Positions 20,187 to 29,200 of a stretch of 64,000 nucleotides of DNA are shown here, piece by piece. A program made the position numbers and the translations under genes. Origin of the DNA: JAEINY01 sp942490535 (GTDB taxonomy: Bacteria; Bacteroidota; Bacteroidia; Bacteroidales; Marinilabiliaceae); assembly GCA_942490535.1 (NCBI GenBank), contig CALNXQ010000002.1:558001-622000 (forward strand), written 5' to 3'. Below the pieces are notes generated by a model that was given only the letters and a program-made list of their open reading frames with translations, made no database searches and was not told the origin of the DNA. Positions within the stretch are counted from its first letter, which is position 1; every line of letters begins with the position of its first letter.

Positions 20187-20280
20187 TTCGACTCCAAAAA
20201 TCACTATTCATTTTTCATAGACTACTTTCATTTTTAGGTTGATAAGGACAGGTTGCTTGAACGCAAGTTCCTGTTTAAAC

Positions 20281-20307
20281 AAAAAGCGGCTTTCAAGCCG
20301 CTTTTTT
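20281..20307. terminator. rho-independent terminator, both directions
   Basis: AAAAAGCGGCTT and AAGCCGCTTTTTT form a GC-rich stem with a TC loop and a T-run, between the convergent sulfatase and Crp/Fnr genes, so it can serve both. Confidence 0.85.
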
Positions 20308-20420
20308 CAATAATGCATCGCCAAGACGCTATGTATTATTTCTATCTTAAATCTTAGAAAACCTGATTACGGCTAAATAGTTAAACCAATTACGGCGCGA
20401 AAGCCTATTTTCACCATCAA

Positions 20421-21128
20421 CTACAAGCAAATGTTACCAATTCGGGTCAATTTAGGCACATCCAGCAACTTGATGTAGCTTCTCCGGACTTCTATGAGCC
20501 GATCGTTTCTAAACTCCGATAATATCCGCGATACGGACTCCGGCACGGCCCCCACGACACTGGCAAATTCTTCACGACTCAGTTGAATCTTCAGCATCTG
20601 ATCATTATCCAATTCAAACTTACGGCCTAAACACACCAACGTTTGAGCGGTACGTTCGCGCAAATTCTTTTGGGCCAGATCCATAATCAGCACCTGCGTT
20701 TCATCCAATTCAGCACAGGCTTTTTCCAATAAATATTTGGATAAATCGGCATTGGATTTGAGCGTTTCCACAAAGATGGTTGACGGAATAAAACAGACCA
20801 CCGCATCTTTCACAACCTCGGTAGTGGTACAGGCCAGCTCATTGGTCAACAAAGAGCGGAAGCCAAGCACTTCACCGGTATTTACAAGACTCAAAATATG
20901 CGGTCGTCGCTGGTGCCTGTATTTACCTTGCTTGATAATCCCCTCTATCACTAAATAAACACCAGACAATTCACTTTCCTCCCGATAGAGCACACTTTTC
21001 TTCTCATAGGCCCTGCAGTCCATGGCTTCCCACACGGTCATAAACTGTTCGTCGGTCATAAACTGGAAAATACTGAATTTTCGATACGCCGATTTTTGAA
21101 TGATTACTCGTCTTTTTATATTACTCAT
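20421..21128 (-). CDS. Crp/Fnr-family transcriptional regulator
   Basis: The 235-residue protein has an N-terminal cyclic-nucleotide-binding-like beta-barrel (about 25-115; LYREESELSGVYLVIEGIIKQGK, LVNTGEVLGFRSLL), a dimerisation helix and a C-terminal winged helix (about 165-220; QLSREEFASVVGAVPESVSRILSEFRNDRLIEV, split recognition helix PESVSRIL). There is no Cys cluster of the Fnr iron-sulfur type, so it is unlikely to be an oxygen sensor like Fnr. Its ligand and targets cannot be read. It is divergent from hflK-hflC, with about 360 bp between starts. Confidence 0.9.
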   Translation of the reverse strand: MSNIKRRVIIQKSAYRKFSIFQFMTDEQFMTVWEAMDCRAYEKKSVLYREESELSGVYLVIEGIIKQGKYRHQRRPHILSLVNTGEVLGFRSLLTNELACTTTEVVKDAVVCFIPSTIFVETLKSNADLSKYLLEKACAELDETQVLIMDLAQKNLRERTAQTLVCLGRKFELDNDQMLKIQLSREEFASVVGAVPESVSRILSEFRNDRLIEVRRSYIKLLDVPKLTRIGNICL

Positions 21129-21231
21129 CGCGCTTATAGTTCTCTTATAACACCATGAACCCGGTATGATTCATAATACAACGGGTCTTCAATAGCTTAT
21201 TCATTCCTGGAGCTGTGCATGCAAATATAAA

Positions 21232-21239
21232 TAATAAAT
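21232..21239 (-). promoter_or_regulatory. candidate -7 box TATATTTG for Crp/Fnr gene
   Basis: On the minus strand TATATTTG fits TAnnTTTG and lies about 104 bp before the start codon. The upstream -33 box is weak (TTTTCG). Confidence 0.35.
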
Positions 21240-21429
21240 AATGCTCGAAAAATCTACTTGTAAAATAAATTTATGGGCCATTGTGACTGACGCGTAAAAA
21301 AACTTACCTGTTAATGTACATCTATCTTCCCGAAATCACTGCTGCTAAATTTCCGATTCACCTCTCATAAATGCCCTAAATCTAACTAAAACCAGCTATT
21401 AAAACCGTTCAATTATATTCTACGAACAC

Positions 21430-21460
21430 TTGTTTGACGCTATCAATAAAAGTACATTTG
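21430..21460 (+). promoter_or_regulatory. candidate promoter for hflK-hflC
   Basis: TTG at 21430-21432 and TACATTTG at 21453-21460 are separated by 20 bp, as in Bacteroidota housekeeping promoters, 25 bp before the hflK start. Confidence 0.55.
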
Positions 21461-21485
21461 TAAAGAACCTTAATATGTAATTAAA

Positions 21486-22469
21486 ATGGCTTCAAACGAA
21501 TTTTCAAATCCATTAGTGGATAAAATTTTAAAAAACTTCCGGTCGGTAGCGCTGTTGCTATTGGCTGTGGTGGTGACCTGGCTGGCCTTTTTCCAGATTG
21601 GTCCTGAAGAAGTAGGCGTGATTGTGCGCTTTGGTAAATTCAGCCGTACCGTTGAACCCGGCTTAAACTTTAAATTGCCTTTTGCTGAGGCTGTCTATAA
21701 AGTCCCTGTTGAACGCCAACAAAAAATGGAATTCGGTTTCCGGACCTCACGTGCCGACGTTCGCTCAGAGTACTCACGTGCCGGTACTAAAGATGAATCA
21801 CTGATGTTGACCGGTGATCTGAACCTGGCAGATGTGGAATGGGTGGTTCAATACCGGATAGACGATCCTTATAATTATCTGTTTAAAGTCCGAAATCCGG
21901 AAGTGACCCTGCGCGATATTTCAGAAGCTGCCATGCGCCAGATTGTTGGGGATCGCACGGTGAATGAAGTACTGACTGTGGGGCGAGCAGAAATCAGTAG
22001 CAGCCTGCAAGAGTTTGTTCAGCAGTTATGTCGTGACTATTCACTGGGTATTAAAGTAGAGCAAGTGGTTTTACAAGATGTCAATCCGCCCGAACCGGTA
22101 AAAGGCGCCTTCAACGCGGTGAACGAAGCCCAACAGGAAAAGGAAACACTGATCAACCAGGCCAAAGCGGAATACAACAAAGTGATACCCAAAGCTGCGG
22201 GTCAAGCTAAGGAGACCATTCAAATTGCGGAAGGTTATGCCACTGAGCGGGTCAATAACGCCAAAGGAGATGTGGCTCGTTTCAATGCCTTATACACTGA
22301 ATATGTAAAGGCACAGGAAGTCACCAAACGACGCATCTACCTGGAGACCATGGAGGAAGTAATTCCAAAATTAGGTCAGAAGATCATCACCGATCAGGAT
22401 GGCAGTAACGTGTTACCCCTTTTACAAATGCAACTTTCACAACAAAAACAAAGCAGCAATGGACAATAA
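21486..22469 (+). CDS. hflK: HflK, SPFH-domain membrane protein
   Basis: The 327-residue protein has one N-terminal membrane segment (VALLLLAVVVTWLAFFQIG) and a band-7/SPFH domain beginning EEVGVIVRFGKFSRTVEPGLNFKLP. QDVNPPEPVKGAFNAVNEAQQEKE and the long charged coiled coil after it are characteristic of HflK. HflK and HflC form a large membrane cage around the FtsH protease and modulate degradation of membrane proteins. The hflC start lies inside the last codons of this gene (11-bp overlap), so the two are coupled. Confidence 0.95.
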   Translation: MASNEFSNPLVDKILKNFRSVALLLLAVVVTWLAFFQIGPEEVGVIVRFGKFSRTVEPGLNFKLPFAEAVYKVPVERQQKMEFGFRTSRADVRSEYSRAGTKDESLMLTGDLNLADVEWVVQYRIDDPYNYLFKVRNPEVTLRDISEAAMRQIVGDRTVNEVLTVGRAEISSSLQEFVQQLCRDYSLGIKVEQVVLQDVNPPEPVKGAFNAVNEAQQEKETLINQAKAEYNKVIPKAAGQAKETIQIAEGYATERVNNAKGDVARFNALYTEYVKAQEVTKRRIYLETMEEVIPKLGQKIITDQDGSNVLPLLQMQLSQQKQSSNGQ

Positions 22470-23403
22470 GAAATTCATCTTTACCATCATATTAATAATA
22501 GGAGCTTTGTTCTTATTCTTCCAAAGCACTTATGTGGTGAACGAAACAGAACAAGTGGTGGTCACTCAGTTTGGTAAACCAGTGGGCAATGCCATCACGA
22601 CCCCCGGTATTAAAATGAAAATACCATTTATTCAAACCACTAACTTTTTTGACAAGCGTTACCTGGAGTGGGATGGTGATCCTAACCAGATCCCCACGAA
22701 AGACAAAAAATTCATCTTTGTGGACACTTATGCCCGTTGGCAGATTACTGATCCGCTTCAGTTTTTCAAACGATTGAGAAACGAGCGGGGCGCACAGTCG
22801 CGTCTGGACGATATCCTGGATGGTGAAACCCGTAACTTTATTGCCAAGCACAACATTGAAGAAACGGTGCGCACCAGCAACCGCACGCCGCAATCATCGG
22901 GTGTTATTGGCGAACTCATTGGCGATTCATTAACCACCATTAATGTGGGCCGCGAGAAGATTCAGGATATGATTCTGAAATCAGCCAACGCTCAAGCGGC
23001 TGATTTAGGCATTGAGATTTTAGACTTCCGGTTCAAACGTATTAACTACGTGCAAGAAGTGCAAACACAGGTGTACGAGCGGATGAAAAGTGAGCGTTAC
23101 CGCATCGCCGATAAATTCAAATCAGAAGGACAGGGAGAAGCCTCCAACATCAACGGTGAAAAAGACCGTGAGTTGAAACGTATTCTCTCGGAAGCTTATA
23201 AGACCGCTGAAGAAATTAAAGGAGATGCAGATGGTAAAGCAGCTGCCATCTATTCAGCAGCTTATGATCGCTCCGCTCAGTCACGCGAATTGTATGGCTT
23301 CATGAAATCGATGGATGCTTATAAGAAGACCTTCGATAATCAAACACACATTATTCTGTCAACAGATAGTGAATTGTACAAATATCTGAAATCGATGCGC
23401 TAA
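22459..23403 (+). CDS. hflC: HflC, SPFH-domain membrane protein
   Basis: The start at 22459 (MDNKKFIFTIILIIGALFLF) is chosen because it opens directly on the membrane segment; the longer frame from 22399 reads through hflK out of frame. The 314-residue product continues with VNETEQVVVTQFGKPVG, the SPFH domain, EILDFRFKRINYVQEVQTQV and the alanine-rich coiled coil EGQGEASNINGEKDRE, all typical of HflC. It works with HflK as the FtsH regulator. A terminator hairpin follows 20 bp after the stop. Confidence 0.95.
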   Translation: MDNKKFIFTIILIIGALFLFFQSTYVVNETEQVVVTQFGKPVGNAITTPGIKMKIPFIQTTNFFDKRYLEWDGDPNQIPTKDKKFIFVDTYARWQITDPLQFFKRLRNERGAQSRLDDILDGETRNFIAKHNIEETVRTSNRTPQSSGVIGELIGDSLTTINVGREKIQDMILKSANAQAADLGIEILDFRFKRINYVQEVQTQVYERMKSERYRIADKFKSEGQGEASNINGEKDRELKRILSEAYKTAEEIKGDADGKAAAIYSAAYDRSAQSRELYGFMKSMDAYKKTFDNQTHIILSTDSELYKYLKSMR

Positions 23404-23422
23404 TCCATTGGCCAAATGATTT

Positions 23423-23464
23423 AAAACGCAGTGCTTGTTTTTTAGAAAACACACTGCGTTTTTT
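23423..23464. terminator. terminator hairpin after hflC
   Basis: AAAACGCAGTG and CACTGCGTTTTTT pair around an 18-nt loop and end in T6, directly downstream of hflC. Confidence 0.8.
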
Positions 23465-23931
23465 GTACTAAAACATCTCAATCAATTTGAGAGCCCAGTG
23501 GTATCTGCTTGTAATGCGCTTCCAACCTAAAGAAGCGAAGGTGCATTTTCACAAAATAAACTCCCGTGTGCAGACAGGCTACCCAACCGTTAGTTAATTA
23601 TCCCCTTTTATAACCCTTTTAAAGCACTTTCAAAGTCTTCGGATAACATTACAGAGACTAATGAATGAGCTCAAAAAAACATCTTTAATAAGCTTTTTCA
23701 GAGGCACCCACTTACCTGCTTTATCCAATAAGCGGAACAAGGCGTCAACCAATAGAACACAAAAGTCCTCATACAACAATGCGGTTCACTTCATCAGAAG
23801 CAACCGGTATTTCATTGTATAAAGCAATGTTATCACGCACATTTAAGATGATGATGTTCAAACCTTTTGGTGCCCGCCATTCTTTGCGTGTCATCAGGTC
23901 CTGAAGACACACAACATGTGCAAGTATGTTT
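23465..23931. other. intergenic region between convergent genes, with a possible 41-codon ORF
   Basis: Almost 470 bp without a recognised gene. On the minus strand, 23894-23769 encodes 41 residues starting MTRKEWRAPKGLNIIILNV and ending VASDEVNRIVV, with a natural amino-acid mix. It lies 37 bp beyond the stop of the large cysteine-rich gene and could be a small cotranscribed gene or the tail of a decayed one. No start signal or homolog was recognised. Confidence 0.3.
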
Positions 23932-26277
23932 CTACACTGGAGGTGGAGATGGTTCTATTTCATATCCATACCCGAATATGGATTTTATCACATAACTCCT
24001 GTGGAGCATATGCCCATCTGATCGATCGGGTTCGTTGTAGTGATCAACCAACCCAGCAGTCTGCCAGTGTGACCTGTTGATCATATTGGAAGATAGGTGA
24101 GGATCACAAATATACGCGTAAGCCTTTATACCCCATGTCCATTCTTCCTCTTCCCATCCCTGAACTTCAAAACTCCTCCTGGAATCGCACGGTGCTCCAT
24201 CCATCTGAAAGAACCGTCCGTCTTCCAACTCCGGACCGGAAGAATCCCGAATCCATCTATCCCCTTCATCATCCACCAAGAACGAAGTTGCCAGGCAGAT
24301 ATTGTCAGTTGTTACATGGTTTTGCCACAAATGGTAATTGGAGAATTTATGCCCCATCCTCAGATCACTTGTATGTAAGCTCAGGAGATCACTTTCATTA
24401 TGATAATATCTAATGAGCCATACACTCCCGTTTCGAATTCTTTTACCTGAAGCAATCGTTCCATTTTGGAATAATGAATTCTGCACTTCACTATGAAGAT
24501 TCGAACCTTGTTCCCATTTCAGGTTTTCGTGTTTCAGCAAGGAATACAATTTGAGAACTTGATTTTCACACCTAACATAATTAACAGCATCAGGAGAAGT
24601 AATTAGCAACTTACTTGCACCGCTCTTCAATTCAAGACATTTCTTAAAATCATCTTTCAAGACATTTGCCAATTCTGAATTGGTAGAATTTTTTAGGAAA
24701 GTCAACTTTTCACTTTCACTCCTTTTTGATGTTCTAGCTTTTTGGGCATGATAATCATCCGATGCCTCAAGGACATAATTATCTATATAAACAAGAAATT
24801 GATTTTCCAATGTGCGAGCAGTCTCATCCCAAAGTTCATTTCGCTTCACTTCGGTCAACAAACAGCTAAAGATTCCAAAACCAATTTTCAACTCGTCAGT
24901 TTTATTTACTGCATTTTCCCAACCGTTGTAAGTCTCGTTGCCCAATAAACTTTTTAGTTGAAAATCCCCCAGATGCGTGTTATCATAATTAACAGCTTTA
25001 AAATCCCATCCTTTCAACGCCCTTGACAATCCGTTGGCTTCTTCCGATTGAGCCCCCATGAAAGATTGCGCATCACGCGATCCAATTGAGTTGCAGGATT
25101 GATTCTGAAACAATTGCTTATTATAACATTTTGCGCCGAGCTCTAAAACGCCCTCTCTATTTTCAGATGCATTGTTCGCCTCTGTTAAGTTGCACATATC
25201 TGAAAGCAAGCCACTATCAACCAATGCCACGTAATTAGAATTCTGAGGAAGGGCAGTCTGACATTTGTGCTGATCACTTTTGCACTTCACCTCTGCAACC
25301 GTTGCGGCCTTGTTTGTTTTCGAAATTGGTTCGGCTTGCTGATTCTTAAAACCAACACAACAAGACAAAGACTTAGAACATCTTAGATTTACATTTTCTA
25401 AAAGTGCAACCTGCCTTGTTTTCTCCACCTCTTCGCGGCATGATTTCACAACGGCTTTTCCAGAATTGGCAACTACTGCCGTCGCCTCATATTCTTGCCT
25501 AAGATTCTCACAAGCTGCTACTTTGATTCTGGGATTCACCGGTTGCCATATCCGCACCTGCTCGATAGCCCCTGAAAAATTCAATCCGACAACCATTGGC
25601 ACTTTAGCAAATAAACCCGGTTCACCCACAAAGCAACGCACACTGCTTTGTTTTAGTTCTCTCCCTGCCAGCTGCACAATTTCATCGCCATACTTTTTAT
25701 AAGCACGCCTTCCAATACACTTTTTCAAAGTTTTCTTAAAATCAGAAAGTGAATTAAAGACTTCACCATCCACTGAAGAAAGGTTATTGATGATATTATT
25801 TTCAGAACTATTAGAATTTAGTCGCTCTAACTTGTCACTATTAATTTGGAATACTTTATTGACCGGCACTTTTCCATTAACCAAAATACCAGCATAGCCA
25901 TCCTTATAATAACCACTTAAATAGATACTTTCTCCTCTCTCAAACACATCTGTAGCAGTTACTTTATGAAAAGTTCCAGCAATGGCCACCTCAAATACAA
26001 CATTTTTTCCATCCTGAATCAATCGGTAACCATTTTGACCATCCGTTTGCTCTGCAATGGAACACCTCTTTTTTACTGAGCGAGGTTTCACAAGAACATC
26101 TACAACAATGTTATCGAAATAACCGGACTGTAAACCATGAACCGTCTTCTTTCCAGCCCCTTTAAAACAATAGTTAGCCTTTCTAAATCCGTCTTCAGCA
26201 CTCTTGGCATTAATAGATACATTACACGTTACAAACAGCATCAATAAGCAAATATGACTTATCAAATACTGTTTCAT
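23932..26277 (-). CDS. large cysteine-rich secreted protein, LamG-like N-terminus, unknown function
   Basis: The start at 26277 (MKQYLISHICLLMLFVTC) gives a signal peptide; a start at 26304 would add nine residues before it. The mature part begins with a concanavalin/LamG-like jelly roll (about 35-260): VVDVLVKP, GYRLIQDGKNVVFEVAIAG, ESIYLSGYYKDGYAGILVNG and the closing FSGAIEQVRIWQPV. The rest is not recognised. The full product has 21 cysteines, including adjacent Cys in LSCCVG, unusual for this phylum. The C-terminal third is rich in Trp, His and Asp (FQMDGAPCDS, WEEEEWTWGIKAYAYICDP) and ends EPSPPPV, with no type IX sorting signal. Codon use looks more A/T-rich than in neighbours, which may mean transfer. 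A carbohydrate- or protein-binding exported role is a guess from the LamG part. Confidence 0.7.
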   Translation of the reverse strand: MKQYLISHICLLMLFVTCNVSINAKSAEDGFRKANYCFKGAGKKTVHGLQSGYFDNIVVDVLVKPRSVKKRCSIAEQTDGQNGYRLIQDGKNVVFEVAIAGTFHKVTATDVFERGESIYLSGYYKDGYAGILVNGKVPVNKVFQINSDKLERLNSNSSENNIINNLSSVDGEVFNSLSDFKKTLKKCIGRRAYKKYGDEIVQLAGRELKQSSVRCFVGEPGLFAKVPMVVGLNFSGAIEQVRIWQPVNPRIKVAACENLRQEYEATAVVANSGKAVVKSCREEVEKTRQVALLENVNLRCSKSLSCCVGFKNQQAEPISKTNKAATVAEVKCKSDQHKCQTALPQNSNYVALVDSGLLSDMCNLTEANNASENREGVLELGAKCYNKQLFQNQSCNSIGSRDAQSFMGAQSEEANGLSRALKGWDFKAVNYDNTHLGDFQLKSLLGNETYNGWENAVNKTDELKIGFGIFSCLLTEVKRNELWDETARTLENQFLVYIDNYVLEASDDYHAQKARTSKRSESEKLTFLKNSTNSELANVLKDDFKKCLELKSGASKLLITSPDAVNYVRCENQVLKLYSLLKHENLKWEQGSNLHSEVQNSLFQNGTIASGKRIRNGSVWLIRYYHNESDLLSLHTSDLRMGHKFSNYHLWQNHVTTDNICLATSFLVDDEGDRWIRDSSGPELEDGRFFQMDGAPCDSRRSFEVQGWEEEEWTWGIKAYAYICDPHLSSNMINRSHWQTAGLVDHYNEPDRSDGHMLHRSYVIKSIFGYGYEIEPSPPPV

Positions 26278-26549
26278 TGAATATGTAGGTGTCTGTATTA
26301 TCATTTATACTGGTAACTTTTCGAAAATGCCTCTTAAATTACAATCGTTTCCTCTTATGGTAATTTACTACGTGTCAAACCATTAAACTCTACGCTCTAT
26401 AACATATATTTAAATCATCATTCACACACTCAAACACATAGTCTCATCACAGCAAAAATAAGCCTTAGACCAGTGCAATTGCGAATTTAAAAAAAAACAT
26501 AATCCTACCAACATTGACATGAGATTTTTTTTGAGCAAAATCGAACGGC

Positions 26550-27833
26550 TTAGTTTTTCGCCCTGGGAAACACTAAGATAGAAAGTAATAAAATGGCTCC
26601 CATCAGATACGGATAAAACAGATAGCTCATGATAGCGAAGGGCGAAACGGCATGAGCAGCCAATCCTACTGCCACTAATATTTGAGCTCCATAGGGAAGA
26701 ATTCCCTGTACAAAACAGGATGATGTATCCATGATACTGGCTGACCGACGGGGAGATACACCAAACTGATCTGCAATTGATTTGGCAATGGGCCCGGCCA
26801 TTAAAATAGCAATGGTATTATTGGCTGTAAAGACATTCACTAACCCTGTAATACCCGCAATACTGAGTTCTGCACCTTTACGACCCGATGTCTTGCGGCC
26901 AATCAATTTAATAAGGTAGTCAATTCCGCCGTTAATCCGCACCACTTCTACCATACCTCCCACTAACATGGAAACTATGACAATTTCAGACATGCTCTCC
27001 ATCCCCTTTCCGGCAGCAGAAAATACATTCCAGATGGAAAAATCAGCATTTAAAAGTCCTATTACTCCCGACAAGCCGATTCCCAGCAACAAAACGATAA
27101 ACACATTGACGCCAAGCAAAGCCGTAAGCAATACCACTATATATGGAATCACCTTTATATAGTCCAACGTTTGTAGCTCCACGACTTGGGGCTCACTGCC
27201 AACATTTAAGATCAGATACAGCACAAAGGTAATTATAGCAGCCGGCAACACTAACCAAATGTTCATCTTAAACTTATCGCGCATGCTGCAGTTTTGCGAT
27301 CGTGTAGCCGCAATGGTGGTATCTGATATCATGGACAGGTTATCACCAAACATGGCACCACCGATCACTGCACCAAGTGCCAATGCAGGCGAAAAACCAG
27401 CCGTTTCCGACAAACCTAATGCCACCGGCGCAAGTGCCACTACTGTTCCCACTGAAGTTCCCACCGACAAGGCGATGAAGCAAGCAATCACAAACAAGCC
27501 CGCCAACAAGACTTTACCCGGGAGAAAATGCAAGCCTAAATTCACCGTTGATTCCACTGCTCCCATTTCACGGGCCACATTTGCAAATGCCCCTGCCAAC
27601 AAAAAGATCAGACACATCATCATGATGCCACTGTGTCCCATTCCTTTGGTGAATATTTCCATCTTTTGCCCGACTTTCCGGCCAGGTGCCACGGCCACCG
27701 CTACCAGTGAGGAAAGTAGAAAGGAGATAACAATGGGCATTTTATAAAAATCCCTAGTGACCACACCTGGTACCAGGTATACAATTAAAAAGACTCCTAC
27801 AGGTAATAGGGCCTTCATTCCGCTATGAGACAT
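26550..27833 (-). CDS. NhaC-family Na+/H+ antiporter
   Basis: The start at 27833 (MSHSGMKALLPVGVFLIVYL) is preferred; the open frame from 27956 adds a Cys-rich stretch unlike an antiporter N-terminus. The 427-residue product has about 11 membrane segments. Typical NhaC motifs are SVGTSVGTVVALAPVALGL, GGAMFGDNLSMISDTTIAATRSQ and the second-half VFTANNTIAILMAGPIAK. It exchanges cytoplasmic Na+ (or an organic cation or lactate/malate-type couple in relatives) for protons. It is divergent from the ECF sigma gene, and its start is about 200 bp from that one. No functional tie to the RiPP operon is evident. Confidence 0.9.
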   Translation of the reverse strand: MSHSGMKALLPVGVFLIVYLVPGVVTRDFYKMPIVISFLLSSLVAVAVAPGRKVGQKMEIFTKGMGHSGIMMMCLIFLLAGAFANVAREMGAVESTVNLGLHFLPGKVLLAGLFVIACFIALSVGTSVGTVVALAPVALGLSETAGFSPALALGAVIGGAMFGDNLSMISDTTIAATRSQNCSMRDKFKMNIWLVLPAAIITFVLYLILNVGSEPQVVELQTLDYIKVIPYIVVLLTALLGVNVFIVLLLGIGLSGVIGLLNADFSIWNVFSAAGKGMESMSEIVIVSMLVGGMVEVVRINGGIDYLIKLIGRKTSGRKGAELSIAGITGLVNVFTANNTIAILMAGPIAKSIADQFGVSPRRSASIMDTSSCFVQGILPYGAQILVAVGLAAHAVSPFAIMSYLFYPYLMGAILLLSILVFPRAKN

Positions 27834-28031
27834 CTTATTATGGTTTTGTTTTGCGCCGCAAAGATCACTAAAAAACATCGAACTACGAAGGAGAAACAGT
27901 ATGAGATCTGCGAAACAATCCCTAAGTATGAAATAGCCACATGTTAAGGTATTCATTTCTAGTTGAAAATTGTTATAACTAAAAAGATTGTCTATTTTCA
28001 GAGTAGTTTATCGAATTCAAATCTCATTGCA

Positions 28032-28592
28032 ATGACACAATCCTCTCTTGATCCCAATCATTGGGTCAATACCTATGGCGACCGGTTATACCGGTATGCA
28101 TTTGCACGGGTGAACGATGCGGAACTATCCCAAGACCTGGTGCAGGAAACATTCCTGGCAGGTTTAAAAAATCGTCATTCCTTTCAGGGCCAGAGCAGCG
28201 AAAGCACTTGGTTAATTGCTATTCTCAAACGAAAAATTATTGATCACTATCGAAAGAAATCCACTACCAATGAACTTTCCTTGGATGCACCTGACGCTCG
28301 CTTCACCAGCGATAAACCCCTAAAAGGCCATTGGATCAAAGAAAAAGCCCCCCAAAATTGGATCCCTGATGCAGAAAAGCAAATGGAATCCAATGAATTC
28401 ATGGAAATACTGCAGGCTTGCATTAAGCACCTGCCTGAAAAATGGGCCTCCTGTTTTATCTTGCGAGTGATGGAAGAAATGAAAGGGGAAGAGGTGTGTA
28501 AGGAACTGGATATTACTTCGTCTAATTTATGGGTAATGCTTCACAGAGCCCGCCTGCAGCTAAGAGAATGCATTGAGAAATCCTGGATATAA
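28032..28592 (+). CDS. ECF-type RNA polymerase sigma factor of the MNIO/RiPP operon
   Basis: The start at 28032 (MTQSSLDPNHWVNTYGD) gives 186 residues; the frame is open upstream to 27963. Region 2 is DRLYRYAFARVNDAELSQDLVQETFLAGL through TWLIAILKRKIIDHYRKK. Region 4 is LPEKWASCFILRVMEEMKGEEVCKELDITSSNLWVMLHRARLQLRECI, with the HTH recognising -35 elements. There is no SnoaL or extra C-terminal domain. A small zinc-type anti-sigma gene begins 20 bp later, so the pair is likely a stress- or metal-responsive switch. Comparable DUF692 operons in Proteobacteria are under ECF sigma control. A candidate target promoter lies before the precursor gene (29131-29158). Confidence 0.92.
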   Translation: MTQSSLDPNHWVNTYGDRLYRYAFARVNDAELSQDLVQETFLAGLKNRHSFQGQSSESTWLIAILKRKIIDHYRKKSTTNELSLDAPDARFTSDKPLKGHWIKEKAPQNWIPDAEKQMESNEFMEILQACIKHLPEKWASCFILRVMEEMKGEEVCKELDITSSNLWVMLHRARLQLRECIEKSWI

Positions 28593-28611
28593 ACCAACAA
28601 TGGTGATGACA

Positions 28612-28890
28612 ATGAATACCAAAGGTAAAATAATGATTACTTGTGAGGAATCCACTTTCCTGATCTCAAAAAAACAACAAGACCATCTATCTGCCAATGA
28701 ACGCCTGCAACTCTTTTTGCACTTGATGATGTGTAAATACTGTCGTCGGTATGCCAGTCAAATAACATGGATCACAAAAGCCATCTACCGGATGCGTCAA
28801 CGCGTCGAACAACAAAGTACCCACATCTTCCTGACGGCTGAACAAAAACAGAAAATTCAGAAAGCTCTCAGAGACCAACAAATGGACTGA
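28612..28890 (+). CDS. soluble zinc-type anti-sigma factor
   Basis: The frame is open from 28573, overlapping the sigma gene; ATG at 28612 (MNTKGKIMITCEEST) is chosen, giving 92 residues, and 28633 is also possible. The sequence ISKKQQDHLSANERLQLFLHLMMCKYCRRY contains the ZAS zinc motif Hx3Cx2C (His37, Cys41, Cys44) with an extra Cys11 and His25. There is no membrane segment, so release of the sigma factor would be cytosolic, perhaps by thiol oxidation or metal exchange at the zinc site. Position directly after the sigma gene supports the pairing. Confidence 0.85.
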   Translation: MNTKGKIMITCEESTFLISKKQQDHLSANERLQLFLHLMMCKYCRRYASQITWITKAIYRMRQRVEQQSTHIFLTAEQKQKIQKALRDQQMD

Positions 28891-29200
28891 TTCAGTACTA
28901 CAAATAAATGAACCAGCATCACTGCAAAGATCAACAGAGATTAGACCTGAGGTAGCAGATGCTTTCATCAGCCCCTATTTTTCACAATTGGGAGCTTTAT
29001 CCAATTCACATCAATACTTATTACCATACACTTCCAAACAATTCTCTGCGCATTATTCACTATTTATTAAAGCCCAGGCTTTCGGTGTAGCCACTTTTAC
29101 TTCCCTACCAACAAAAATTTTCTCTTTTTCTGTAAGCTAATTCGATTCCCTGCGTCTAAATCCATAAACAAGATATTTTCATCCTTAAATACCTATTAAC
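28891..29200 (+). other. 310-bp leader region upstream of the precursor peptide gene
   Basis: No credible ORF lies here. The gap separates the sigma/anti-sigma pair from the biosynthetic part and contains a candidate ECF promoter at its end, which suggests the precursor-MNIO-partner genes have their own transcription start. Confidence 0.6.
29131..29158 (+). promoter_or_regulatory. candidate ECF sigma promoter of the precursor-MNIO operon
   Basis: TGTAAG (29131-29136), exactly 16 bp, then CGTCTA (29153-29158), 42 bp before the precursor ATG. The CGTC-type -10 and the spacing are characteristic of ECF promoters; the -35 lacks the usual AAC. A matching site was not found before the sigma gene itself, although TGTCTA occurs at about 27989-27994. 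Confidence 0.45.
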
